A DNA stretch of 64,000 bases from Pseudomonadota bacterium (GTDB lineage: Bacteria > Chloroflexota > UBA5177 > JAJPKF01), in contig JAJPKF010000025.1 in assembly GCA_021323865.1 (NCBI GenBank), forward strand, positions 62,001 to 126,000, read 5' to 3'. The notes under the pieces are model-generated. The model had not been told where the DNA came from, made no database searches, and saw nothing but the letters and a program-made list of their open reading frames with translations. Position 1 is the stretch's first letter, and each line of letters opens with the position of its first letter. Below are positions 1 to 7,939 of the stretch, in pieces. The position numbers were made by a program, and so were the translations under genes.

Positions 1-1
1 C

Positions 2-835
2 CTTTTGCCGCAGCGAGAGGTGATCGTCACGCTGGAGTGCGCGGGCAATGGCCGCGCCTACCTGATGCCGGCGGCTCCCGGCGTACAGTGGCGGCTCGGG
101 GCTGTGGGCACGGGGGTCTGGCAGGGTCCCTCTCTTCGAGACGTGCTCGACTTGGCCGGCCCGTCTCCGGACGCCGGAGAGATCGTCTTTGCGGGCCTTG
201 ACGGCGACCCCCCGGATCCGGAAGGCGCGGGGCGCACATACGAGCGCTCGCTCGCACGGGAGGTCTGCGCCGATCCCCACGTGCTACTCGCGACGCACTT
301 GAATGGTTCGCCCCTGCCCCCTGACCACGGCGGCCCGCTGCGACTGATTGTTCCAGGGTGGTACGGCATGGCGTCGGTCAAGTGGCTCGCGCGCATCTCC
401 GCCCGGCGGGAGCCATTCTTGGGCGCGTTTCAGGTGGACGACTATGTCATCGAGGACGAACAGGGCGTCCGCCCCTGCGAACGCATGGCCGTGCGCGCCA
501 TTATCGTTGATCCGGTCGACGGCGCGACCCTACGAGGGACGGTTCCCATGCGAGGCTATTGCTGGTCGGGGCAGGGCGACGTGACGGGAGTCGAGGTGAG
601 TGTCGACGGCGGCGTCACCTGGGAGGCCACCGAGCTTGGTCCCGATCATGGACGGTACTGCTGGCGCGAATGGACGTATGCCTGGGAGCCGGCGGAAACG
701 GGCGAGGTGACCCTCATCGCGCGCGGGTGCGATTCCTCGGGCGCCCTTCAGCCCATCGCGCAGGTTCGCAACCGGCTCGGCTACTGCAACAACGCCTGCG
801 TCGGCGTCACGGTGCGGGTGGCGGCATACCGGTAG
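2..835 (+). CDS. Sulfite-oxidase-family molybdopterin oxidoreductase, 5' truncated by window edge
   Basis: The reading frame is already open at the first bases, so the N-terminus lies outside the window; a TTG at 5 is the first possible start but is probably internal. The visible 276 residues carry the family's molybdenum-cofactor features: TLECAGNGR, with the cysteine expected to ligate Mo, the GVWQGPSLRDVL motif, HGGPLRLIVPGWYG and ASVKWL, then a C-terminal Ig-like dimerisation domain (from about residue 165, with VEVSVDGGVTWE). Family knowledge: these enzymes oxidise sulfite or related S-oxo substrates using a pterin Mo centre. Whether a Tat signal or haem domain was upstream cannot be seen. 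The next gene is convergent and ends 8 bases away. Confidence 0.85.
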   Translation, partial: LLPQREVIVTLECAGNGRAYLMPAAPGVQWRLGAVGTGVWQGPSLRDVLDLAGPSPDAGEIVFAGLDGDPPDPEGAGRTYERSLAREVCADPHVLLATHLNGSPLPPDHGGPLRLIVPGWYGMASVKWLARISARREPFLGAFQVDDYVIEDEQGVRPCERMAVRAIIVDPVDGATLRGTVPMRGYCWSGQGDVTGVEVSVDGGVTWEATELGPDHGRYCWREWTYAWEPAETGEVTLIARGCDSSGALQPIAQVRNRLGYCNNACVGVTVRVAAYR

Positions 836-843
836 CGCCTTCC

Positions 844-1824
844 TCAGGCTGAAACCTCGCCGGAGCTAGGTCCTTTCACGACCTCGGCTCGCAGATTCTG
901 GGTCTCGGGCTCCGGCTCAACCTCCAGTTCGTCGGCGAGGGCCCGCTCCAGTCGGGCGTAGACGCGGAGCGCTTCGGTGCGCCGCCCGGATCGGTGGTAG
1001 AGGCGCATGGCCGCCCGGGCCAGCGGCTCATCGGCAGGATCGCCGGCCAGAACATTCCGGACCCAGCCGGCCGCGCTCTCCATCTCGGTTTTGGACTGGG
1101 CCAGGCGGGCGGCCTCCAGGACGAGCCGCCGCCGGAGCGTCGCCAGCTCCTGCCGGCGATAGATCGTCCAGTCGCTGTACCGGTCGTCGGGCAGAAACTC
1201 CCCGCCGTAGGCGCCAATCGCGCGAGCAACGACGTCGAATGAGGGGCGCTCCAGCGCCGCGACCGCTGCCTCGGCAAACACCACGTCGTCTCGCCGCACC
1301 GAGGGCATGTCCAGGCGCACAGACGGCCCCTCGATGCGGACCCACTGCGAATGGGCGAGGAGACGGCGGAGGCTGGAGACGGCGGTGCGCAGGTTCTGAT
1401 GGGCACGCAGCGGATCGAACTCCGGCCACAGCGTCCCCGCGACCTCCTCACGAGGCAGCCGCCCGGTCGGTGCAGACAAGAGCATCGTGAAAAGGTCGCG
1501 AGTTCGTGGGGTGCACCGGATTGGCCCCCGACCGGCAATGCTCACCTCGAAGCGGCCCAGGGTCACGATCGAGCCTTCCCATCGAGGTTGGTCTCCCGGA
1601 AGCGTCTTGCCGACGTAGGACGTACGCACCCGGCTCCCCTCGCGCCAGGAAGCGTACCAGTAGGGTCCATGTCCGCGGCCGTCGCGGCAGGTTCTGCAGC
1701 TCGCCTTCCCGCAGCGGCGATAGCTCTGCCGGTAGCTGACGCGCGGAGCGTGTGCCGATGGCTGAATCACGCGAGTGCTTCCTTGAAGATTTCTTAACCA
1801 CAAAGGTGCTTGTTGCACAAGCAT
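844..1824 (-). CDS. BTAD-domain (AfsR/SARP-like) transcriptional regulator with N-terminal Cys-rich DUF6788-like module
   Basis: About 326 residues from ATG 1824; the frame stays open to 1932 with earlier possible starts and no clear Shine-Dalgarno, so the start is uncertain. Residues about 25-75 hold CGKASCRTCRDGRGHGPYWY followed by a YVGK turn, the C-x4-C-x2-C/HGPYW pattern I associate with DUF6788-type small zinc-like modules. A short winged-helix/OmpR-like part (FEVSIAGRGPIRCTPRTRDL) leads into a C-terminal BTAD helical repeat (RAHQNLRTAVSSLRRLL, YGGEFLPDDRYSDW, RTEALRVYARLERAL, DELEVEPEPET). BTAD proteins usually activate neighbouring operons; the TPR-like fold can sense ligands or partners. 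It is divergent from the DUF5317 gene and its small peptide, which it may control (inference). Confidence 0.75.
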   Translation of the reverse strand: MLVQQAPLWLRNLQGSTRVIQPSAHAPRVSYRQSYRRCGKASCRTCRDGRGHGPYWYASWREGSRVRTSYVGKTLPGDQPRWEGSIVTLGRFEVSIAGRGPIRCTPRTRDLFTMLLSAPTGRLPREEVAGTLWPEFDPLRAHQNLRTAVSSLRRLLAHSQWVRIEGPSVRLDMPSVRRDDVVFAEAAVAALERPSFDVVARAIGAYGGEFLPDDRYSDWTIYRRQELATLRRRLVLEAARLAQSKTEMESAAGWVRNVLAGDPADEPLARAAMRLYHRSGRRTEALRVYARLERALADELEVEPEPETQNLRAEVVKGPSSGEVSA

Positions 1825-1942
1825 TGTAGTACAAGATTCGGTGCTACGGTAACGCTGGATGTGCATAATCCAACGGACATAGGGAGAGTAGGCGGGTGAG
1901 TGCACGTCGCGTTCGCGCTGTCGGTTCAACATAACCCGCCCG

Positions 1943-1948
1943 TATAGT
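1943..1948 (+). promoter_or_regulatory. Candidate -10 element (TATAGT) for the DUF5317-peptide transcript
   Basis: TATAGT matches the sigma-70 -10 consensus at five of six positions and lies about 108 bases before the DUF5317 start in the 231-base divergent gap. No convincing -35 was found at 16-18 bases, so a regulator-dependent promoter is possible. Confidence 0.35.
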
Positions 1949-2055
1949 GGTGGTGACCAGTTCCGGCAATAGCCAATCCGGGCTAGCCAGGGCGGTCAAC
2001 GACGAACCCAGGGCCGGCCGAACTCCGCATCCCGGCTCTGACTCCAGGAGAAGTG

Positions 2056-2679
2056 ATGCTGCTGGCCGTCCCCATTGCCGCAGGGCTGATCGTCGGGAAG
2101 TTGACCGGCGGCACCTTCAAGGCACTGGCGGAGACGCCACTCCGGTGGGTGTGGGCGCTCCTGGCCGGGTTGGGGGTGCAGCTGCTGCTCTTCAATCCCA
2201 TGACCGACACCGCCGGCTGGGATCTGCGTTACGGGCACACCATCTACCTCCTGTCCCTCCTCCTCATCCTCGCCGGCCTGTCAATCAACCTCGCCCGCCT
2301 TCGGTGGCCGGTCTTGATCCTGACGGCCGGCGCGGCCCTGAATTTCATCGCGATCGCCGCCAACGGCGGAACCATGCCCGCGGATGCGCACGCGCTGGGG
2401 TTGGCTCGGGGGCACGGCCTCGTGGCCCAGATTCGCAATCGCCGCGTGGTCAGCAACGTTTCGCTGGCCGGCCCATCCAGCCGTTTGGCGGCGCTTGACG
2501 ACCACATTGTTCTGCCGCTGCCGATCCACTCGAACCCCTATAGCCTCGGGGACATCCTGATTTCGATCGGTGGGTTCTCCGTGGTCATCGCGGAAATGCA
2601 CCGGTGCTCGACCGGCCGTTCCGTCAAGCGGATCTCTGCGTTTCCCAGTCACTCATCAGCCGTCGTTCGGTCGCAATAG
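2056..2679 (+). CDS. DUF5317-family integral membrane protein
   Basis: 207 residues from ATG 2056, preceded by AGGAG at 2046-2050 (five-base spacing); GTG 2053 is the alternative. At least four, probably five, hydrophobic helices: residues about 1-17, 30-48, 58-77, 83-102 and near 170. The NGGTMPADA stretch around residue 105 and the overall pattern fit DUF5317, a family without a known biochemical role. The last 25 residues are polar and basic. It is followed after 36 bases by a strongly initiated 31-codon ORF and a terminator, so the two are probably co-transcribed, divergent from the BTAD regulator. A longer overlapping frame (1947-2498) is GC-rich shadow coding without domain signals. Confidence 0.75.
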   Translation: MLLAVPIAAGLIVGKLTGGTFKALAETPLRWVWALLAGLGVQLLLFNPMTDTAGWDLRYGHTIYLLSLLLILAGLSINLARLRWPVLILTAGAALNFIAIAANGGTMPADAHALGLARGHGLVAQIRNRRVVSNVSLAGPSSRLAALDDHIVLPLPIHSNPYSLGDILISIGGFSVVIAEMHRCSTGRSVKRISAFPSHSSAVVRSQ

Positions 2680-2715
2680 CGGAGCAATCCGCAGACTGCA
2701 AGAAAGGAGAAGGGG

Positions 2716-2811
2716 ATGAAGACCTACGCCGTCCGGCTCGTCGTGGCCGGTGGTGCGCTCCTCGCGACGCTTCTGGCGTCCGGAGCACCCATCCACTGGT
2801 GGGGCCCATAG
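2716..2811 (+). CDS. 31-residue exported or membrane peptide with C-terminal HWWGP
   Basis: ATG 2716 follows a very strong Shine-Dalgarno (AGAAAGGAGAAGGGG) and the frame closes with TAG at 2811. The peptide starts MKTYAVRL, continues with a hydrophobic core (VVAGGALLATLLASGA) and ends PIHWWGP. The positive N-terminus, hydrophobic core and small residues LASGA resemble a signal peptide; cleavage there would leave only PIHWWGP. Alternatively it is a tiny single-helix membrane protein. The excellent initiation signal and the intrinsic terminator just after it argue that it is translated. Function is unknown; a tryptophan pair at the C-terminus also occurs in some streptococcal peptide pheromones (XIP), but no homology is claimed. 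Confidence 0.6.
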   Translation: MKTYAVRLVVAGGALLATLLASGAPIHWWGP

Positions 2812-2854
2812 CCCACGGCTGACGAGGCTTCTCGCCTCGGCATTCGTTCAGCCG

Positions 2855-2901
2855 AATAGGAACCGGAGTCGTTCGCCCTGGGACGGCTCCGGTTTCCTAT
2901 T
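2855..2901 (+). terminator. Rho-independent terminator after the DUF5317-peptide unit
   Basis: AATAGGAACCGGAGTCGT pairs with ACGGCTCCGGTTTCCTATT across a 10-base loop, giving about 18 pairs with one bulge and one G-T pair; the 3' arm is pyrimidine-rich and runs into TTCTCG. It closes the transcript 43 bases after the peptide stop codon. Confidence 0.8.
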
Positions 2902-3070
2902 TCTCGAGTAGTCCATACCGGAAAGCCGGCGGCTCCGAACGGAACTCACGCGTGCCGGGACTGCCGGCGTAACCGAATCGCAACCCGGTCCCTCTTGTCA
3001 ATCGGCGTCAGAACGCTACCGTAAATGCGGACTGGTATGCCATGATTTGCGATTGGACCGCGGCGCGGTA

Positions 3071-4537
3071 ATGAAGCAGCTTCCCCCTGTCGCCAGAACG
3101 TACTGGCAGGTGGTGGTCGCCGTGGGCGTCCTGGTGACCGCGCTTTCCGCGGACGAGCTAGTCCGGTCATTCCCGCACTTGGGCATCAGGGTACTGCTGG
3201 CCGCGACCGCCTTTGTGGGCCTGGGCATACTGGCGGAGCGGATGGTCATCCCGCTCACGACCTTCGAGCCCGAGACGGCCAGCCACAGCATCGGCAGTGT
3301 GGCCGTCATCGCCGCCATCGTGGTGCTGCCCTGGTATGTGGCCATCCTGGTGGCCGCCGTGGCCGTCGGCTTGACACAGGCACGGCGGTCGGTGGTGAAG
3401 GCCTTCTTCAACACCGGCCACGTGGTGGTCTCGGTGGCGGCGGCAGCGCTGTTGTTCCGGCTGGTGGGCGGAGCCCATGCGCTCCAGAGCTCCAACGGAC
3501 CCTCGCTGCTGCACGCCTTTGCCGCCATGATGACGCTGGCTCTCGTGTATTACGTCGCCGGGAGCCTGATCGTAGCGGCCATGGTGGCCATGTTGTCGCA
3601 TCAGAAGATCTGGCAGGTGTACCAGGCCAACCACCTGAAGACGGTCCTTCAGGAAGCAACGAGCATCGGCCTGGGCCTTATGTTGGGCGGCTTCTGGCTC
3701 TATTTGCCCGCGTTTGCGCCCTTGGTTGGCCTTCCGGTCGTTATGGCATACTTCAGCATCGAAACATTTGTTCGCATTCAGCAGGAAACCCGGCAGTCGG
3801 TGCTGGCCATGTCCGAGAGCATCGACCACCGGGATCCATTGACCTACAACCACTCGAAGCGGGTGGCCAGGTTGAGCGTCGCCCTGGCTGAGGCCGCCGA
3901 GCTGTCCCATGAGCAGATCGCCAACATCGAGCTGAGCGCGCTGGTCCACGACATCGGCAAGATCGGCATTCCCTCAGAGATCCTCATGAAGCCGGGTAAG
4001 CTCACCCCCGAGGAACGAGCGCAGATGGAGCTGCACCCGATCATCGGCTATGACATGCTCCGCCACTACAAGCAGTTCCGGAAGGGCTTGGGCATCGTTC
4101 GCTGGCATCATGAGACCTGGGACGGAACGGGCTATCCGGACCGGCTTCCCGGCCACAAGATCCCGCTCGAGGCCCGCATCGTGTGCATTGCCGACGCCTA
4201 TGAGGCCATGACCGCCGACCGTCCCTACCGGAAGGCGATGAGCGCTGAGATCGCGTTCGAGCGTCTCGAAAAGGCGGCGGGAAGCCAGTTCGATCCCAAC
4301 CTGGTGCCCCTGTTCCGGCAGGCCTGCGAGGCCATCGGCGAGGTGGGTCCCGCGGAGGAGACCACCGTGGCGACCCCCGAGGTTGAGCCGCCGCACCGGG
4401 TGTTCGACAAGCCGGCGGCCATCCCCCTCGCCGTTCCCACGCCCTACCGGCGGCACAAGTCGCTGCGGCGTCTCCCTGCCTCCGCGGGAAGATGCCGGCA
4501 GCCGGGAGTCACCCTCCAGCCGGAGCCCGACGCCTAG
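3071..4537 (+). CDS. Membrane-anchored HD-GYP domain phosphohydrolase
   Basis: 488 residues from ATG 3071 (TTG 3047 is an alternative). The first 230 residues form about seven or eight hydrophobic helices (for example LLAATAFVGLGILAE, SVAVIAAIVVLPWYVAILV). An HD-GYP domain follows at about 250-410: DPLTYNHSKRVA, LVHDIGKIGIP with the HD pair, HPIIGYDML, HHETWDGTGYPD containing the GYP motif, and IADAYEAMTADRPYR. HD-GYP proteins hydrolyse cyclic di-GMP (some also act on cGAMP), so this is a likely membrane c-di-GMP phosphodiesterase whose N-terminal domain senses something unknown. The last 80 residues are proline-rich and disordered. Its stop overlaps the convergent methyltransferase by four bases. 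Confidence 0.88.
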   Translation: MKQLPPVARTYWQVVVAVGVLVTALSADELVRSFPHLGIRVLLAATAFVGLGILAERMVIPLTTFEPETASHSIGSVAVIAAIVVLPWYVAILVAAVAVGLTQARRSVVKAFFNTGHVVVSVAAAALLFRLVGGAHALQSSNGPSLLHAFAAMMTLALVYYVAGSLIVAAMVAMLSHQKIWQVYQANHLKTVLQEATSIGLGLMLGGFWLYLPAFAPLVGLPVVMAYFSIETFVRIQQETRQSVLAMSESIDHRDPLTYNHSKRVARLSVALAEAAELSHEQIANIELSALVHDIGKIGIPSEILMKPGKLTPEERAQMELHPIIGYDMLRHYKQFRKGLGIVRWHHETWDGTGYPDRLPGHKIPLEARIVCIADAYEAMTADRPYRKAMSAEIAFERLEKAAGSQFDPNLVPLFRQACEAIGEVGPAEETTVATPEVEPPHRVFDKPAAIPLAVPTPYRRHKSLRRLPASAGRCRQPGVTLQPEPDA

Positions 4538-5169
4538 ATAGGCCGAACCGTCGCGAGCAGCAGCGCATCCGCCCCATCCCTGGTGGGAATCATGGTGGAG
4601 ACGAGGCGGGGGTTGGCGATGACGGCGCGATTGAACTCTGCCATCGCCCGGCCGTTCTCGTCGTCGCCGGTCACCACCGAGCCCTGCCGCCAAACATTGT
4701 CCGCGACGATCAGTGATCCCGGATGGCTGAGCCGGATGGCCCAGTCGAGGTAGCGCGGGTAACTGACCTTGTCCGCGTCGATGAAGATCAGGTCATATCG
4801 ACGGCCGTCGAGCAGCTGCAGCGTCTCGAGCGCCGGTCCCTCGTGGATGTTGACCACATCCTCCACACCCAGCCCGGCGAAATTGGCCCGGGCCACCGAG
4901 GCATGCCGGGGCTCGGCTTCCAGGGTGTCGATCGTCCCGCCGGCCGGAAGCACCCGGGCCATCCACACAGCGCTGTAGCCGAATAGCGTACCCAGCTCGA
5001 GAATCCGCTTTGCTCCCGAGCCGATGATGAGAATCTGCAGCAGACGGCCGATCTCGTCGGGAATGTGAATGGCCGGCAGGCCCTGCCGCTCTGCCTCGCG
5101 GGGCAGCGCTTCGAGCGCCGCGTCTCGTGGCCCAAACAGCTCGCTGGCGTACTGACTCAGGCCGGTCAT
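4534..5169 (-). CDS. O-methyltransferase (SAM-dependent, class I, family 3)
   Basis: 211 residues from ATG 5169 with a GGTGA-type ribosome site upstream. RILELGTLFGYSAVWMA is the SAM-binding motif I, IDTLEAEP gives the acidic residue for the ribose, and YDLIFIDADKVSYPRYLDWA plus LIVADNVWRQGSV match the caffeoyl-CoA/catechol O-methyltransferase group, where the Asp of IDADK and the following Asp-Asn bind the divalent metal. The substrate cannot be predicted. It is a single gene, convergent with the HD-GYP gene and divergent from the HAD gene at 5433. Confidence 0.85.
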   Translation of the reverse strand: MTGLSQYASELFGPRDAALEALPREAERQGLPAIHIPDEIGRLLQILIIGSGAKRILELGTLFGYSAVWMARVLPAGGTIDTLEAEPRHASVARANFAGLGVEDVVNIHEGPALETLQLLDGRRYDLIFIDADKVSYPRYLDWAIRLSHPGSLIVADNVWRQGSVVTGDDENGRAMAEFNRAVIANPRLVSTMIPTRDGADALLLATVRPI

Positions 5170-5421
5170 GGCTCACCCCCATCCCAAGATACGGTGTGGC
5201 GCGAGAAGACCCATGGCCACTTGGGCTCGCACCAGGCAAACTCCGATCCGGCAAGGAACTCTGAACTCCATGCCCGCTGGTGCGACCAGCCCACCGGCGG
5301 ACGCCGCCCCCGCTCTTCGAGAGCGGCGGCACGCGGACGACATCGCGACCCCTGCCGTCCATTTCCCCCGTTGTTGCACTGTGGGAGGCGCTTCAGGGTG
5401 AGCGGCACCCGCAAGGGCTCG

Positions 5422-5427
5422 GATAAT
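5422..5427 (+). promoter_or_regulatory. -10 element (GATAAT) of a leaderless-type start
   Basis: GATAAT differs from TATAAT at one base and ends five bases before the ATG at 5433. There is no Shine-Dalgarno, so transcription should begin at or next to the start codon. Confidence 0.5.
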
Positions 5428-5432
5428 GAGCC

Positions 5433-6116
5433 ATGCCGTCGCTGGTGTTCCTTCTCGACGTGGACAACACCCTCCTGAACAACGACCGCCTCAAGGACGA
5501 CCTCTGCCGTCGCATTACGAGCGCCGTCGGCGCCAAGGGAAACGATCGCTTCTGGGCCATCTACGAGGAGGTGCGCAAGGAAGAGGAGGTGGTCGACTAC
5601 CCGGCTACGCTGGAGCGCTTCGCCCAGGCCAGCCCGGACCTGGACGTTGACCGGGTTCGTGACATCGTCATGCACGTCGACTTCGCCGACTACCTGTATC
5701 CGGGGGCCATCGCAGCGCTTCGCTACCTGGAGACCATCGGCCTGACCATTATCGTCTCCGATGGCGATCCCGTCTATCAACGCCTCAAGATCGAGCGCAG
5801 CGGTCTGGCCGATGCCGTCCACGGTCGCGTCCGGCTGACGGTGCACAAGCAGGCGGAGATGTCGGCGGTCTTCGAGGCATTTCCGGCAGAACACTACGCG
5901 CTCATCGACGACAAGACCACCATTCTTGCCGATATGGGTCGCCTCTATCCCGACCGGGTGACGACCGTGCTGGTGTGCCAGGGCAAGTACGCGCGCCTGC
6001 GTTACCAGCCCAGGCCGGAAATCGTGGTCCCGCACATTGCCGATTTGGTCGAGGTTCCGCGGACCGAGTTCCTGCAGCCGGAGGCCAACCAGGCGCAGTC
6101 GGCCCTGCCCGCTTGA
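5433..6116 (+). CDS. HAD-superfamily hydrolase
   Basis: 227 residues. Motif I is FLLDVDNTLL (nucleophile Asp9, Asp11), motif II is IIVSDGD, a lysine in VHKQAE serves as motif III, and LIDDKTTILADM is motif IV. A helical cap lies between motifs I and II (about residues 20-100). The substrate is unknown; the family covers phosphatases such as phosphoglycolate phosphatase-like enzymes. The stop overlaps the TTG start of the next HAD gene, so the two are translationally coupled and work in one operon. Its own start appears leaderless. Confidence 0.8.
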   Translation: MPSLVFLLDVDNTLLNNDRLKDDLCRRITSAVGAKGNDRFWAIYEEVRKEEEVVDYPATLERFAQASPDLDVDRVRDIVMHVDFADYLYPGAIAALRYLETIGLTIIVSDGDPVYQRLKIERSGLADAVHGRVRLTVHKQAEMSAVFEAFPAEHYALIDDKTTILADMGRLYPDRVTTVLVCQGKYARLRYQPRPEIVVPHIADLVEVPRTEFLQPEANQAQSALPA

Positions 6117-6946
6117 GCCGGGAACCCTTGCCGTCCGGCGCCGAGCAGGTCGACTGGAGCGCCGTCCGCTTTCTGCTCATCGACATGGACGGCGTCCTTT
6201 TCCGGGGCTCCCGCCGGCTGGAGGGTGCGGATGGGCTTTTGCCTTGGCTGGAGCGCGGGGGAATCGAGTACCGCCTCCTGACCAACAATTCGACGGCCTC
6301 ACCCGAGCGCAACGCCGAGATGCTGGCAGCCATGGGCATCAGGGCGCCGGTGGGCTCGATCTTCACCAGCAGCCTCGCCACGGCCATGGATCTAACCGAA
6401 TCCGGCACTCGCGGGCCTGTCTATGTGATTGGTGAGGCCGGCTTGCATCAGGCATTGACCGAGGCCGGGATGGAGATTTCGACGGCGGCCGAGGGCGTGA
6501 CGGCAGTTGTGGCCGGGCTCGACCGAGGTGTTACCTACGACCGACTCCGGACGGCGTGTTTGGCTCTGGAATCGGGCGCCGAGTTCGTGGCCACCAACGC
6601 CGATACCAGCCTGCCGGTCGAGGAGGGCCTGGCGCCGGGAGCCGGCGCCCTACAGGCGGCCATCACGGCGACCACCGGCATACGTCCGCGCGTCATCGGC
6701 AAGCCCCAGCCGCGCATGCTGGAGCTGGCCATGGCTGCGATGGGGGCCGAGGTGGAGCAAACGGCCATGCTGGGCGACCGGCTCGACACCGACATTGCCG
6801 CGGCCGCCGCCCTGGACATGACGGCTCTCCTGGTTCTCACGGGAGTGAGCACCAGGGTGGACATCGCCGGCTCCCCGGCCAAGCCGACGGCGGTCTTTGA
6901 GGACCTCCCCGAGTTGATGCGAGCCTGGGAGGCCGCCCTCAGGTGA
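6113..6946 (+). CDS. HAD-IIA (NagD-like) sugar-phosphate/nucleotide phosphatase
   Basis: 277 residues using TTG 6113, which overlaps the preceding TGA (TTGA); no ATG lies near the N-terminus, and the frame open upstream to 5975 only duplicates the previous gene. LLIDMDGVLFRGS is motif I, YRLLTNNST motif II, VIGKPQPRML carries the motif III lysine, and AMLGDRLDTDIAAA is motif IV. The large C2 cap between TNN and GKP is typical of NagD, p-nitrophenyl phosphatase and phosphoglycolate phosphatase homologues. Coupled to the upstream HAD gene; convergent with the aquaporin gene, overlapping it by 8 bases. Confidence 0.82.
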   Translation: MSREPLPSGAEQVDWSAVRFLLIDMDGVLFRGSRRLEGADGLLPWLERGGIEYRLLTNNSTASPERNAEMLAAMGIRAPVGSIFTSSLATAMDLTESGTRGPVYVIGEAGLHQALTEAGMEISTAAEGVTAVVAGLDRGVTYDRLRTACLALESGAEFVATNADTSLPVEEGLAPGAGALQAAITATTGIRPRVIGKPQPRMLELAMAAMGAEVEQTAMLGDRLDTDIAAAAALDMTALLVLTGVSTRVDIAGSPAKPTAVFEDLPELMRAWEAALR

Positions 6947-7865
6947 GCGGCTCGGGTCCTGAGTCGTCCACCTCCTCGACAAGCACCTCTTCCACGGTGG
7001 CGTCGCGCGCATCGGCGATGCCGCCCTGCTCGGCGTCACTCAGATAAGGTTTGACCTCCGGAGCGGGCACGGGAACGATGTCGTCGCCCGGCACCTGAGG
7101 AGCCGAGCCGATATCGATCTCCTCATGGGGCATGAGCACGTATCCGTATATGAGGCTGGCGATGATGGCGCCGAGGATCGGACCGACCCAGTAGACGAGG
7201 TGGTTCGACCAGAAGTTGGCGGCTACCGCCGGCCCGAAGGCGCGGGCCGGGTTCATGGCCGCGCCGGTCAGCGGTCCGCCCACCAGAACATCCACCACCA
7301 CGACCAGGCCGATGCCGAAGCCACCGATCTGCACATGTCGCGGATCGACCGCCGTGCCGAAGACGGCGAAGACCAGGAAGAAGGTCATGATGGCCTCGAT
7401 GAGGACGCCGGTGCCGAAGTGCACGCTCTGGGCGCCTGCGAGAGCGGGCGCACCGAGGTGGACGGGGGCCCAGATTCCCTGCGCGAAGATGGCCTTCAGC
7501 GCCAGGCCCGCAAGGACCCCTCCCGCAAGCTGGGCGGCAATGTAAAACAGCGCCAGGGGCGTGGCGATTCGCTGGCTGACCCAGAGGGCGATCGTGACGG
7601 CCGGATTGAGATGGCCGCCGGATACGTGGCCCACGGTGGTGATGGCAAGAGCCAGCGCGAGCCCATTGCCGAGCGCCGCGATCAAGAGACCCACGGCAGA
7701 CGGCGCGTGGATGAAGCCGCCGGCGGTGACCACCGTTCCGGCTCCCACAAAGACAAACAGGAACGTACCGATGAGCTCGGCCAACACCGCCTTGATGTCC
7801 GCCTCGGCCAGCCACGCGTCTCGCTGCGCGGCCGCCGCTGTGATCGAGGTATCTGCCGACGCCAT
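6939..7865 (-). CDS. Aquaporin / MIP-family channel
   Basis: 308 residues from ATG 7865 with GGGAGGGAG upstream. Six hydrophobic helices and the two half-helix signatures GGHLNPAVTIA (about residue 85) and GAAMNPARAFGP (about 203) are intact; the Arg after the second NPA is the selectivity-filter arginine. The length of the core (about 30-245) fits the water-specific AqpZ/plant-type branch more than the larger glycerol facilitators, but this is an impression. An unusual acidic, proline-containing C-terminal tail of about 60 residues (EEVLVEEVDDSG) extends into the cytoplasm. Divergent from the MFS gene. Confidence 0.88.
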   Translation of the reverse strand: MASADTSITAAAAQRDAWLAEADIKAVLAELIGTFLFVFVGAGTVVTAGGFIHAPSAVGLLIAALGNGLALALAITTVGHVSGGHLNPAVTIALWVSQRIATPLALFYIAAQLAGGVLAGLALKAIFAQGIWAPVHLGAPALAGAQSVHFGTGVLIEAIMTFFLVFAVFGTAVDPRHVQIGGFGIGLVVVVDVLVGGPLTGAAMNPARAFGPAVAANFWSNHLVYWVGPILGAIIASLIYGYVLMPHEEIDIGSAPQVPGDDIVPVPAPEVKPYLSDAEQGGIADARDATVEEVLVEEVDDSGPEPLT

Positions 7866-7895
7866 GATCTCCCTCCCAGTGCATCAGACGCGGCC

Positions 7896-7901
7896 TTGAC
7901 A
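7896..7901 (+). promoter_or_regulatory. Consensus -35 (TTGACA) in the aquaporin/MFS divergent gap
   Basis: Perfect TTGACA in the 74-base gap. The best following AT-rich hexamer (TAAAAT, 7916-7921) gives only a 14-base spacer, so the exact -10 for the MFS transcript is uncertain. Confidence 0.35.
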
Positions 7902-7939
7902 GCCGCCAGCCACCTTAAAATAGCCGTTATCGTGAACGT

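Noticed and set aside
1947..2498. Overlapping 183-codon ORF on the plus strand
   Set aside because: Arg/Gly/Pro-rich shadow of the DUF5317 frame, without a ribosome site or motif.
5975..6112. N-terminal extension of the NagD-like HAD protein
   Set aside because: The extension overlaps the preceding HAD gene in another frame and has no family similarity; the TTG at 6113 fits coupling.
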